The notes: a model not told the origin generated them from the sequence alone. A stretch of DNA of 11,458 nucleotides from Actinomycetes bacterium (GCA_021826655.1 JAKAZC010000050.1:1-11458), one strand, 5' to 3'; shown: positions 1-7,451, counted from the first letter of the stretch. A program made the numbers and translations.

Positions 1-1
1 C

Positions 2-223
2 GAGTTCCAGGTCGTCGACGTGCTGGTGACCAATTTCCACCTCCCGCGTTCCAGCCTCCTGCTGCTGGTCGAGGCGTTCTGCGGGACCCGGTGGCGCGAA
101 CTGTACGCGACGGCCCTGGCGTGCGGGTACCGCTTCCTGTCGTTCGGCGACGCCATGATCGTCAGCCGGGCAGGGCCGAAGGGAACGCCGGTCTGGCACG
201 TGCCGGTCGGGGCAGGAAGTTGA
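2..223 (+). CDS. queA: QueA, S-adenosylmethionine:tRNA ribosyltransferase-isomerase (C-terminal end only)
   Basis: Only the last 73 codons are in the window; the gene begins upstream. QueA transfers and isomerises the ribosyl part of S-adenosylmethionine onto 7-aminomethyl-7-deazaguanine at tRNA position 34, giving epoxyqueuosine. It acts directly after Tgt. The visible part carries the family's C-terminal signature: [17 protein letters not shown], then a Tyr-rich helix, then [12 protein letters not shown], which is close to the usual YRFFSYGDAMLI. About 19 extra residues rich in Gly and Pro follow this motif, a modest extension. The stop codon TGA (221-223) overlaps the TTG start of tgt, so the two are probably translated together. 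Reading in from the window edge, frame 2 is open without a start, consistent with truncation by the window rather than a broken gene. Confidence 0.93.
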   Translation, partial: EFQVVDVLVTNFHLPRSSLLLLVEAFCGTRWRELYATALACGYRFLSFGDAMIVSRAGPKGTPVWHVPVGAGS

Positions 224-1335
224 ACCCCCTGGTCGTCGACGTAACGGCCACCGACGGGTCGGCACGCACCGGGCGGGTGGTCACGCCGCGCGGGTCGTAC
301 CGCGTGCCCGCGTTCATGCCGGTGGGCACCCGGGGCGCGGTGAAGGCACTGGACGCCGCGGACCTGGAGTCCCTCGGGGCCGAGGTGGTGCTGGCCAACG
401 CCTACCACCTGATGCTCCGGCCCGGCGCCGACGTCGTCGCCGATCTGGGGGGAATCCACCGGTTCACCGGGTGGTCGGGTCACACGCTCACCGACTCGGG
501 CGGATTCCAGGTTCATTCGCTGCGGCCGGAGGTCGACGACGACGGGGTCACGTTCGCGTCGGTGTACGACGGGGCGACGACACGTCTCACCCCCGAGACG
601 GCGGTGGAGATCCAGGGGCTTCTGGGGGCCGACATCCAGATGGTGCTGGACGTGTGTGCGTCGCTGCCGGCCGGGCCGGACGTGCTCCGCCAGGCCCTGG
701 ACCGGACCTCGGCGTGGGCGGCCCGTGCCCGTACCCACTTCGACCGGGTCGATCGGCGACCCGAGGGTCAGGCCCTGTTCGGGATCGTCCAGGGTGGTAC
801 AGATGTCGGGCTTCGGGTCGAGAGCGCCGGGCGTACGGTGGCGTTGGAGTTCGACGGCTACGGGATCGGCGGGCTGTCGGTCGGTGAGACGCGCGGCGAG
901 ATGCTGGAGGTGCTGGAGGCCACCGTCGCGCTCCTGCCGGCGGACCGGCCGCGGTACCTGATGGGGGTGGGAGACCCCGTCGGCATGTTGGAGGCGGTGG
1001 CGCTCGGTGTGGACCAGTTCGACTGCGTGGCCCCGACGCGGGACGCCCGCCACGGGTCGCTGTGGACGTCCACCGGCCGTCTCCACCTGCGCAACGCCGT
1101 GCACACCCGCGACGACGGGCCGATCGACGCAGCCTGCGGGTGCCCGACGTGCGCCCGCTGGTCCCGTGGGTACCTACGCCACCTGCTGTCGGTGGGGGAG
1201 CCGACCGCATGGCGCCTGCTCACCATCCACAATCTAACCTACGTGCTGGACCTGATGCGCGATGCGCGGGCCGCGGTGGCCACAGGCACGCTGGGGGGGC
1301 TCCGGGCCCGGACCACAGCGCTGTGGGGTGCCTGA
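220..1335 (+). CDS. tgt: Queuine/preQ1 tRNA-guanine transglycosylase (Tgt)
   Basis: Tgt swaps guanine 34 of tRNAs with GUN anticodons (Asp, Asn, His, Tyr) for preQ1, the first tRNA-bound step of queuosine synthesis. At 371 aa it has normal family length. Seen in order: [14 protein letters not shown] near the N-terminus; [15 protein letters not shown] with the expected catalytic Asp at 92; LDVC of the base-binding pocket (many homologues have DEC); GIVQGG; GGLSVGE of the substrate loop; FDCVAPTR with the nucleophile Asp at 268; and a zinc site C306-x-C308-x2-C311-x25-H337. The frame is open further upstream to about 91, but homology begins at VVDVTATDG, so I chose TTG at 220, which overlaps the queA stop by 3 nt. 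The AGGAAG at 214-219 lies too close to be a good ribosome site, so coupling to queA probably matters. GTG at 277 is possible but would remove the first strand. Confidence 0.95.
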   Translation: MNPLVVDVTATDGSARTGRVVTPRGSYRVPAFMPVGTRGAVKALDAADLESLGAEVVLANAYHLMLRPGADVVADLGGIHRFTGWSGHTLTDSGGFQVHSLRPEVDDDGVTFASVYDGATTRLTPETAVEIQGLLGADIQMVLDVCASLPAGPDVLRQALDRTSAWAARARTHFDRVDRRPEGQALFGIVQGGTDVGLRVESAGRTVALEFDGYGIGGLSVGETRGEMLEVLEATVALLPADRPRYLMGVGDPVGMLEAVALGVDQFDCVAPTRDARHGSLWTSTGRLHLRNAVHTRDDGPIDAACGCPTCARWSRGYLRHLLSVGEPTAWRLLTIHNLTYVLDLMRDARAAVATGTLGGLRARTTALWGA

Positions 1336-1342
1336 CGGACCG

Positions 1343-1358
1343 GCACCGGGCCAGGTGC
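1343..1358 (+). other. Small GC-rich stem-loop after tgt
   Basis: GCACC (1343-1347) pairs with GGTGC (1354-1358) around a 6-base loop, just after the tgt stop codon. No run of T follows, so it is not a typical intrinsic terminator. It may be a weak pause or mRNA-end protecting hairpin, or chance in GC-rich sequence. Confidence 0.25.
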
Positions 1359-1390
1359 GACGCCGGCTCCGCCGCCGGGGTGAGCTGGGC

Positions 1391-1396
1391 TACAGT
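1391..1396 (+). promoter_or_regulatory. Candidate -10 box upstream of yajC
   Basis: TACAGT fits the actinobacterial -10 consensus TANNNT and lies in the only sizeable gap between tgt and yajC. No convincing -35 hexamer is seen at the usual 16-19 nt spacing (the region there is CCGCC-rich), which is common in these bacteria but leaves the call weak. Transcription would start around 1403-1406, at or just before a GTG codon. It could give yajC-secD-secF expression independent of the queuosine genes. Confidence 0.4.
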
Positions 1397-1405
1397 CGAA
1401 GGGCT

Positions 1406-1441
1406 GTGACCACCCCCACCCCCGTTTCCGACGCTCGATGA
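1406..1441 (+). CDS. Possible 11-codon leader ORF ending on the yajC start
   Basis: GTG at 1406 opens a short frame reading VTTPTPVSDAR and stops with TGA at 1439-1441. That stop overlaps the yajC ATG in an ATGA junction. The GTG lies 9 nt after the candidate -10 box, so the transcript could be nearly leaderless and begin with this ORF. The yajC start has no Shine-Dalgarno sequence in the pyrimidine-rich stretch before it, so ribosomes finishing this ORF could restart at yajC. The peptide is too short for homology, and chance is a real alternative. Confidence 0.25.
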   Translation: MTTPTPVSDAR

Positions 1442-1971
1442 CGCACGCCCCGGCGGCGGTCGCCTCCCTCCTCGGCGCCACGAAGAGCAGTTCGAACGGG
1501 TCCTCGACCCTGTTGATCTTCGCCGTCATCGGCGCCGCGTTCTACTTCCTCATCTACCGTCCGCAACAGAGGAAGCAGAAGGCGGCCCGAGCCCAGTCCA
1601 CGGCGTACGACGTCGGTGACGAGGTCGTGACCGCGGGAGGAATCGTCGGCCACGTGCTCGACATCACCGACGACCGGGTGACCCTCGAGACGAGCGTCGG
1701 TGCTTCGTTCACCGTGCTTCGGCCGTATGTGCTCCGAAAGCTCGAGCCGGCGGAGGCACCCGAGGACGTGGTCGGCGACCAGCACGAGCACCACCCTGAA
1801 CCGCCGCCCGGGCCGCCGGGGTCGGGGGACGAACTGGAACGTGGCGCCACGGGCCACGAGGGGTCGGCGGAGGACGGGTCGCCCGAGTCCCCCGCGCCGC
1901 GGGACCACCCAGCAGGTGATGGCGGCGACGAACCGGACGCAAGCGGGGCCGACGGCCCCCCGATCATCTGA
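1438..1971 (+). CDS. yajC: YajC, Sec translocon accessory membrane protein
   Basis: YajC is the small partner of SecD and SecF in the holo-translocon. Here it is 177 aa, longer than the usual roughly 110. A short N-terminal segment is followed by one membrane helix (about 24-40), then the family signature YRPQQRKQ at 40-47, and the cytoplasmic YajC domain with YDVGDEVVTAGGIVG (57-71) and a strand-rich segment to about 104. The last 73 residues are an acidic, Pro/Gly/His-rich tail with no recognisable fold. ATG at 1438 is chosen because it places the helix at the expected distance from the N-terminus. No Shine-Dalgarno site precedes it. Five bases separate the gene from secD, so the three genes are surely one operon. 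The family is certain; the function of the tail is unknown. Confidence 0.92.
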   Translation: MTHAPAAVASLLGATKSSSNGSSTLLIFAVIGAAFYFLIYRPQQRKQKAARAQSTAYDVGDEVVTAGGIVGHVLDITDDRVTLETSVGASFTVLRPYVLRKLEPAEAPEDVVGDQHEHHPEPPPGPPGSGDELERGATGHEGSAEDGSPESPAPRDHPAGDGGDEPDASGADGPPII

Positions 1972-1976
1972 GCACG

Positions 1977-3512
1977 ATGAAGGACAAGCGCTCCCTCTGG
2001 ATCAGCCTGCTCACGGTCGTCCTGGTGACGATGATCATGCTGATCGCCACGTTGGCCGCCGGCTGGGCACCCAAACTCGGCCTCGACCTCGCCGGCGGAC
2101 TCTCGGTCGTCTACGAGACGCACACACCGGTCACCCAGGCGGAAGTCGACACGATCACCACCATCCTCAACGAGCGGGTTGGGGGGTCGAGCGGCGCCAC
2201 GGTGTCGAGCCAGGGCACCGCGACCTGCCCCGACAAGATCCACAAGTGCGCATTGATCGGTGCCTCGGTACCGGGTGAGAAGAACACCCAGCAGATCCTC
2301 GACCGTCTGGGTCAGACGGCCCAGCTCTTCTTCCGGCCGGCACTGTGCGGCGCCCCGGCCCTCACGGTGGCCAAGGGCCACCCCGCGGCCACCGGCGCGC
2401 TTCCGACCTGCTCGTCGACCTCGGCACTGACGGCGACAAATCTCGCGGTCAACACCAGCACGCAGCAGGCGACGCAGACCCCGCAGCCGGACCCGCAGTT
2501 CGCGTCCTACCCGTCCACATCCGCTCTCAACGACGCGAAGTCGGCGACGGTGCTCGTCCCGGCGCTGTCGGGCAACACGTACCAGCGCTACGTGCTCGGC
2601 CCCGCGCAGGTGACGGGCACGCAGATCAAGTCGGCCAACGCCTCACTCAGTCAGGGCGGCCAGTGGACCGTCAACATCAACTTCAATTCCGCGGGTGCCG
2701 CCGCCTGGGACACCCTGGCACAGCAGCAGTTCCACGCCATCATCGGCATCGACCTCGACGGCCAGGTCATCTCGGCGCCGATCACTCAGCCGAGCCAGCA
2801 GTCCTTCACCTCGTTCGCCGGCAGCGTGCAGATCTCGGGCACGTTCACCGAGAACCAGGCCAAGACGCTCGCCACCGAGCTGAACTTCGGTGCGCTGCCC
2901 GTCAAACTCGACCAGCAGACGATCCAGACCGTGTCGCCCTCGCTCGGCAAGTCGTCGCTGCAGGCCGGGCTGATCTCCGGACTCATCGGCCTGGTGCTGG
3001 TGATGATCTACACGATCATCTACTACCGGCTGCTGGGACTGGTGGTCGTGTCCGGGCTCGCCCTCACCGGCGCACTGCTGTGGTCGATCATCGCCATGAT
3101 GGGCCAGACCCAGAACACCACCATCGACCTCGCCGGGGTGATCGGCATCATCGTGTCCATCGGCATCACCGTCGACTCGTACATCGTCTACTTCGAACGC
3201 CTGAAGGACGAGGCCCGATCCGGTCGCACCGTCCGCACCAGCGTGGACCGCGGGTTCAAGAGCGCATTCCGCACCGTCCTGGCCGCAGACTTCGTGTCGC
3301 TGCTCGGAGCCATCGTGCTCTACTTCTTCTCGATCGGCCCGGTGCGGGGCTTCGCCCTGTTCCTCGGACTGTCGACGGTGCTCGACGTGATCGTCACCTA
3401 CTTCTTCACCCGGCCCTTCGTGATCCTCCTCGGTCGGAGCCGGGGCGCCACCGAGGCCAAGACCGTGGGCGTCGCCAGCGGACTGGGCATCCACTCCGGA
3501 GCTGACCAGTGA
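1977..3512 (+). CDS. secD: SecD, protein translocase subunit
   Basis: SecD and SecF form a proton-driven RND-like membrane complex that pulls exported proteins through the SecYEG channel from the outer side. At 511 aa it is normal for a separate SecD. One N-terminal membrane helix (about 7-28) is followed by the motif GLDLAGG at 35-41, a large extracytoplasmic domain (about 45-325) containing a Ser/Thr/Ala/Gln-rich linker near 145-185, then five membrane helices from about 333 to 480. The RND-type motif is VDSYIVYFER beginning at V399, with the conserved Asp at 400. Many other bacteria have VDANVLIFER here; the form seen resembles actinobacterial SecD. The extracytoplasmic domain has four cysteines (84, 91, 124, 145). 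The start ATG lies 5 nt after the yajC stop without a good ribosome site, implying coupled translation. Confidence 0.96.
   Translation: MKDKRSLWISLLTVVLVTMIMLIATLAAGWAPKLGLDLAGGLSVVYETHTPVTQAEVDTITTILNERVGGSSGATVSSQGTATCPDKIHKCALIGASVPGEKNTQQILDRLGQTAQLFFRPALCGAPALTVAKGHPAATGALPTCSSTSALTATNLAVNTSTQQATQTPQPDPQFASYPSTSALNDAKSATVLVPALSGNTYQRYVLGPAQVTGTQIKSANASLSQGGQWTVNINFNSAGAAAWDTLAQQQFHAIIGIDLDGQVISAPITQPSQQSFTSFAGSVQISGTFTENQAKTLATELNFGALPVKLDQQTIQTVSPSLGKSSLQAGLISGLIGLVLVMIYTIIYYRLLGLVVVSGLALTGALLWSIIAMMGQTQNTTIDLAGVIGIIVSIGITVDSYIVYFERLKDEARSGRTVRTSVDRGFKSAFRTVLAADFVSLLGAIVLYFFSIGPVRGFALFLGLSTVLDVIVTYFFTRPFVILLGRSRGATEAKTVGVASGLGIHSGADQ
3498..3501 (+). promoter_or_regulatory. Ribosome binding site of secF
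   Basis: GGAG lies 7 nt before the GTG at 3509, inside the end of secD. It supports the GTG that overlaps the secD stop codon (GTGA) as the secF start. Confidence 0.6.
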
Positions 3513-4933
3513 GCCCGGACCGGCCGGAGGACGGCGTGGACGCCGAGAACGTGGACGACGTCGATCCCGTGGAGGAGCTCGACGACGCCTTCGAGGAGGA
3601 GCTCGACCACGCGGCTGCGCTCGAGGAGGCCGAGGCCATCGGGGACAAGCGCCCGAACGTGTTCCTCCGCCTCTACCGGGGAGAGACCTCGTTCGACTTC
3701 ATCGGCAACCGGAGGTGGTGGTTCGGCATCTCCGCCCTGATCATCGTCATCGGTGTCGTCTCGCTCTCGACGCGTGGCCTCAACGAGGGCATCGACTTCA
3801 AGGGCGGGCAGTCGTGGTTGGTGTCGTCGCAGTCGCTCACGGTGGCGCAGGCGACCTCGGCGGTCAAGGCGGCCGGGGTGCCCTCGCCGACGGTGGTGCA
3901 GCTCACCAACCAGCTGAACGGCCAGAAGCAGATCCAGGTGACCGCCGATCTCCCCACCGGGCCCGCCGCGGAGCAGCAGGCCAACCTCCTGGCCGTCCAG
4001 AAGGCGCTGGCCGGAGCGGCCCACGTCGAACCCCGGACGGTGAGCGTCAACCAGGTCGGCTCCACCTGGGGCTCCAACGTGACCAACAAGGCCGTGGAGG
4101 CCCTGATCATCTTCTTCATCGTCGTAGCCGCCTATATCTCGCTGCGGTTCGAGTTCAAGATGGCCGTGGCCGCGATCGTGGCGGTCTTCCACGACATCCT
4201 CGTCGTGGTCGGGGTCTACGCGCTCTTCCAGTTCCTGGTGACCCCGGACACGGTGGTGGCCGTGCTGACCGTGCTCGGGTACTCCCTGTACGACACCGTG
4301 GTGGTGTTCGACCGCATCCGGGACAACTCCCAAGGGCTCGGTGCGTCCGGTCGGCTCACGTACTCGGAGATGGTGAACCTCTCGATGAACCAGACGTTGG
4401 CGCGGTCGATCAACACGTCGATGGTGGCGATCATGCCCGTCCTGTCGGTACTCGTCATCGGGTCCCTGTTCCTCGGTGCCACCACCCTGCAGAGCTTCGG
4501 ACTCGCCCTGGTGATCGGCCTCACCAGCGGCGCCTATTCGTCGATCTTCATCGCGTCGCCCCTGCTGGCCTGGATGAAGGAGCGCGAGCCCCGGTATGTG
4601 ACCATCCGACAGCGCCTCGAGGCACGGGGGGAACGGGGCCCGGCCCTGACGCCGGCCATGGCCGCGGCGATGGCCGGGGCTGCCGGCGGCCCCGGCCGCG
4701 GCTCGTCCAAGGCCCGAGCTGCCTCCGGTGTCATCCGACCCGGAGCGTCGACCCAGGGAACGCGCGGTCGCTCCGAGAGCACGGTGACACCCTCGGGTGC
4801 CGGCGGCGGGGCGACACCGACGTCCGCCGGCGGCACGGGACCGACCGGCTCGAACCGTCCGCCAGGCAACCGGCCTCCGCCGCGGCCCCGCAAGGGCAAG
4901 GGCAAAGGCAAGGGCAAGGGCAAGCGGCGCTGA
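3509..4933 (+). CDS. secF: SecF, protein translocase subunit, with long charged tails
   Basis: SecF is the partner of SecD in the Sec translocon. At 474 aa it is longer than the usual 300-350, because both cytoplasmic ends are extended. Residues 1-46 contain 20 Asp/Glu and only one Arg. The first membrane helix begins near W70. GIDFKGG, the first SecF signature, is at 94-100. The C-terminal half has five membrane helices from about 196 to 348, with YDTVVVFDRIRDN carrying Asp 262 and Asp 268. From about residue 360 to the end is a Gly/Thr/Pro/Ala-rich tail finishing in repeated Lys-Gly pairs and KRR. The GTG start overlaps the secD stop by 4 nt and has a GGAG site 7 nt upstream. In many actinobacteria apt follows secF; here it does not. 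Identity is certain; the roles of the tails are unknown. Confidence 0.95.
   Translation: MSPDRPEDGVDAENVDDVDPVEELDDAFEEELDHAAALEEAEAIGDKRPNVFLRLYRGETSFDFIGNRRWWFGISALIIVIGVVSLSTRGLNEGIDFKGGQSWLVSSQSLTVAQATSAVKAAGVPSPTVVQLTNQLNGQKQIQVTADLPTGPAAEQQANLLAVQKALAGAAHVEPRTVSVNQVGSTWGSNVTNKAVEALIIFFIVVAAYISLRFEFKMAVAAIVAVFHDILVVVGVYALFQFLVTPDTVVAVLTVLGYSLYDTVVVFDRIRDNSQGLGASGRLTYSEMVNLSMNQTLARSINTSMVAIMPVLSVLVIGSLFLGATTLQSFGLALVIGLTSGAYSSIFIASPLLAWMKEREPRYVTIRQRLEARGERGPALTPAMAAAMAGAAGGPGRGSSKARAASGVIRPGASTQGTRGRSESTVTPSGAGGGATPTSAGGTGPTGSNRPPGNRPPPRPRKGKGKGKGKGKRR
4891..4924 (+). repeat. Hexanucleotide repeat encoding the Lys-Gly tail of SecF
   Basis: About five and a half copies of a GGCAAG-type 6-nt unit lie in tandem, with one copy reading GGCAAA. 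In frame they encode alternating Lys and Gly at the SecF C-terminus. The near-identical units suggest slippage, so copy number may vary between strains. Confidence 0.85.
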
Positions 4934-4965
4934 GCCATCCGGGTCCATAGTGGGTGCGGCCCCCT

Positions 4966-4979
4966 GGTCGTACCGGACC
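4966..4979 (+). other. Short inverted repeat upstream of rel
   Basis: GGTC (4966-4969) and GACC (4976-4979) form an inverted repeat with a 6-nt spacer, about 16 nt upstream of the candidate rel -10 box, where a -35 region or operator could lie. Four-base arms are weak in GC-rich DNA, so this is only a candidate. Confidence 0.15.
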
Positions 4980-4994
4980 GGGGGCCCGTCCAGG

Positions 4995-5000
4995 TACCGT
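4995..5000 (+). promoter_or_regulatory. Candidate -10 box for a leaderless rel transcript
   Basis: TACCGT matches TANNNT, and exactly 6 nt separate it from the ATG of rel at 5007. This is the spacing expected if transcription starts on the A of the ATG. No Shine-Dalgarno sequence is needed or clearly placed (GTAGGG abuts the ATG directly). No good -35 hexamer is seen at 4970-4979. Leaderless genes with this arrangement are common in Actinobacteria. It would give rel its own promoter, separate from the sec genes. Confidence 0.55.
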
Positions 5001-5006
5001 GTAGGG

Positions 5007-7451
5007 ATGGCCCTGGCCACACCAGCCCCCGCTGACGGGTCGACGAACAGCGTCGAGGACAGTCTGGCCGGAGCGGCGCTACCTCCGGCGGAGGCGGAGC
5101 TCCTCGCACCGGTGCTCGAGGCGTTCCTGCGCCGTCACCCGGGCGACGACACGTCGTTGATCGTCCATGCGGCCGAAACGGCCACCGTGGCCCACGCCGG
5201 GCAGATGCGGCGATCGGGCGAGCCCTACGTGACCCACCCGCTCGCCGTGGCCGGCATCGTCGCCGACCTGGGCCTCGACGCCCAGACCGTGGTCGCCGCC
5301 CTGCTCCACGACGCCGTCGAGGACACCGGTGTCACCACCGAGGTCATCGAGCGGGACTTCGGGGCGGCCGTGGCCCTCATCGTCGAGGGGGTGACCAAGC
5401 TGGACCGCCTGCAATTCGACTCGAAGGAGGCCCAGCAGGCGGCCACCGTGCGGAAGATGCTCGTGGCCATGGCCAACGACTGGCGCGTGCTCATCATCAA
5501 GCTCGCCGACAGGCTCCACAACATGCGGACGCTGTCGGTCATGCCGGAGTGGAAGCAGCGCCGGACGGCGCAGGAGACGCTCGACATCTATGCGCCGCTG
5601 GCGCATCGCCTGGGGATCCAGGGGGTGAAGTGGCAGCTCGAGGACCTGTCGTTCGCCACGCTGCATCCCAAGCGCTACGCCGAGATCGAGCAGATGGTGG
5701 CCAGTCGGGCCCCGCTGCGCGACGAGTTCCTCGCCCGGGTGCTCGTGGCGGTTCGTCAGCGCCTCGAGACGTCGGGCATGAACGCCGAGGTGACCGGCCG
5801 ACCGAAGCACCTCTGGAGCATCTACGAGAAGATGGTCGTCCGGGGGAAGGAGTTCGACGAGCTCTACGACCTGGTCGGCATCCGGGTCATCGTCGAGTCG
5901 GAGAAGGACTGCTGGGCAGCGCTCGGCTCGATCCATGCCATCTGGCCGCCGGTTCAGGGCCGGTTCAAGGACTACATCAACTCGCCCAAGTTCAACCTCT
6001 ACCAGTCCCTGCACACGACGGTGATCGGTCTCGACGGCAAGCCGATCGAGGTGCAGGTCCGCACCCACGAGATGCACCGGCGGGCGGAGTACGGGATCGC
6101 CGCCCACTGGGGGTACAAGGAGGGGGCACAGCGCGACGCCGGTCCGGTCACCACGCGGGGCGGGGACGTGGCGGCGCCCACCCGTGCGAACCGGACCAAG
6201 AGGTCGAAGGAGAAGGACGGTCGGAAGGGCCCGCAGATCTCGCCGGCGCAGCGGGCCGAGCTGGCCGAGCGCGACCGGCGGGCGGAGCGGCTCGCCCTGG
6301 CCAAGGAGACGTCGTCGACCACCGCCGAGATCGAGTGGATGCAGCGGATCGTCGACTTCCAGAACGAGACCACCGACCCCATCGAGTTCCTCGAGGCGCT
6401 CAAGCTCGACCTCGAGGAGGACGAGGTCTACGTCTTCACCCCGAAGGGCAAGGTCATCTCGTTGGCCGCCAACTCCACGCCGGTCGACTTCGCCTACAGC
6501 ATCCATACCGAGGTCGGCCACAAGTGCATCGGTGCGAAGGTGAACGGCCGGCTGGTGCCCCTCGATACGCGGCTCAACTCGGCGGACACGGTGGAGATCT
6601 TCACGTCGAAGTCGGAGACGGCGGGGCCGTCCCGGGACTGGCTGCACGTGGTCGCATCGTCGAGGGCGCGCTCCAAGATCCGGCAGTGGTTCTCCCGCGA
6701 GCGCCGCGAGGACGCCATCGAGCTGGGGCGCGACGAACTGATCAAGGAACTCCGGCGCGAGGGCCTGCCCGTCCAGAAGCTGGCCTCGGAGCACACGCTG
6801 TCCGACCTGGCCACGGCCATGAGCTACGCCGACGTGGACTCGCTGCACGCTGCGATCGGGGAGAACCGGATCTCGGCCCGGGCGGTCACGCAACGGATCC
6901 TGCGCGAGCTGCGGGGCGGGATCATCGAGGAGCAGCTACCGGTGACCGCCCGGCAGCAGCCGCTGGCCGCGCGGCCGGGCCGGGCCGCCTCGGTCGGCGT
7001 CTACGTCGAGGGCCTCGACGACATGATGGTGCGCCTGTCCAGATGCTGCACCCCGGTTCCCGGCGACGAGATCATCGGATTCGTGACCCGGGGCCGTGGC
7101 GTCTCGGTCCACAGGGCGGACTGCGCCAATGCCGCATCCCTGGCAAGCCGATCACGGGAGCGCCTGATCGAGGTCGAGTGGGACCACCGCTCGTCGGGCG
7201 TGTTCGTGGCCACCATCGAGGTGGTGGCCATCGACCGGTCGCGGCTGCTCGCGGATGTCACCAAGGTGGTGTCCGAGCACCACCTGAACATCGTCAGCGC
7301 CAACACCCAGACCGACGCCGACCGCATCAGTCGAATGCGGTTCGACGTCGAACTCGCCGATCCGGCCCACCTCGAGTCCGTGATCAACCTGATCCGCCAT
7401 CTGGACGCCGTGTACGACGTGTACCGGATCCTCCCCGGCAAGAAGGACTGA
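5007..7451 (+). CDS. rel: Bifunctional (p)ppGpp synthetase/hydrolase (Rel)
   Basis: Rel makes (p)ppGpp from ATP and GTP or GDP when uncharged tRNA enters the ribosome, and hydrolyses it otherwise. It has 814 aa. The HD hydrolase domain has H77, H101-D102 and E105-D106, so hydrolysis should be intact. The synthetase domain has RPKHLWSIYEKM, YDLVGIRV, and RFKD at 319-322; RxKD rather than ExDD marks the bifunctional type. It ends with EVQVRT and AEYGIAAHWGYK. TGS starts near 473, the zinc-finger-like domain has the Cys pair C680-C681, and an ACT domain fills about 732-812. Between HWGYK and W444 lies a charged segment of roughly 70 residues, about 50 more than I expect. The frame is open upstream to 4797, but that region is the secF tail; ATG 5007 fits the domain start and the -10 box. 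Confidence 0.96.
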   Translation: MALATPAPADGSTNSVEDSLAGAALPPAEAELLAPVLEAFLRRHPGDDTSLIVHAAETATVAHAGQMRRSGEPYVTHPLAVAGIVADLGLDAQTVVAALLHDAVEDTGVTTEVIERDFGAAVALIVEGVTKLDRLQFDSKEAQQAATVRKMLVAMANDWRVLIIKLADRLHNMRTLSVMPEWKQRRTAQETLDIYAPLAHRLGIQGVKWQLEDLSFATLHPKRYAEIEQMVASRAPLRDEFLARVLVAVRQRLETSGMNAEVTGRPKHLWSIYEKMVVRGKEFDELYDLVGIRVIVESEKDCWAALGSIHAIWPPVQGRFKDYINSPKFNLYQSLHTTVIGLDGKPIEVQVRTHEMHRRAEYGIAAHWGYKEGAQRDAGPVTTRGGDVAAPTRANRTKRSKEKDGRKGPQISPAQRAELAERDRRAERLALAKETSSTTAEIEWMQRIVDFQNETTDPIEFLEALKLDLEEDEVYVFTPKGKVISLAANSTPVDFAYSIHTEVGHKCIGAKVNGRLVPLDTRLNSADTVEIFTSKSETAGPSRDWLHVVASSRARSKIRQWFSRERREDAIELGRDELIKELRREGLPVQKLASEHTLSDLATAMSYADVDSLHAAIGENRISARAVTQRILRELRGGIIEEQLPVTARQQPLAARPGRAASVGVYVEGLDDMMVRLSRCCTPVPGDEIIGFVTRGRGVSVHRADCANAASLASRSRERLIEVEWDHRSSGVFVATIEVVAIDRSRLLADVTKVVSEHHLNIVSANTQTDADRISRMRFDVELADPAHLESVINLIRHLDAVYDVYRILPGKKD
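7443..7447 (+). promoter_or_regulatory. Ribosome binding site of hisS
   Basis: AAGGA within the last codons of rel lies 9 nt before the GTG at 7457 and supports that start. Confidence 0.6.

Noticed and set aside
1343..1358. Intrinsic terminator after tgt
   Set aside because: Only a 5-bp stem, and no T run after it.
4891..4924. CRISPR-like or regulatory repeat array
   Set aside because: Six-nt units in frame at the end of secF, without spacers, explained as coding Lys-Gly repeats.
4797..5006. Longer N-terminus for Rel
   Set aside because: It would overlap the secF tail in another frame and lacks Rel homology; ATG 5007 fits both the domain start and the -10 box.
3398..5020. 540-codon minus-strand frame opposite secF
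   Set aside because: It mirrors secF, including its repeat tail, and has no domain or ribosome site.
5079..6893. Long minus-strand frame within rel
   Set aside because: Low-complexity translation opposite a fully conserved Rel sequence.
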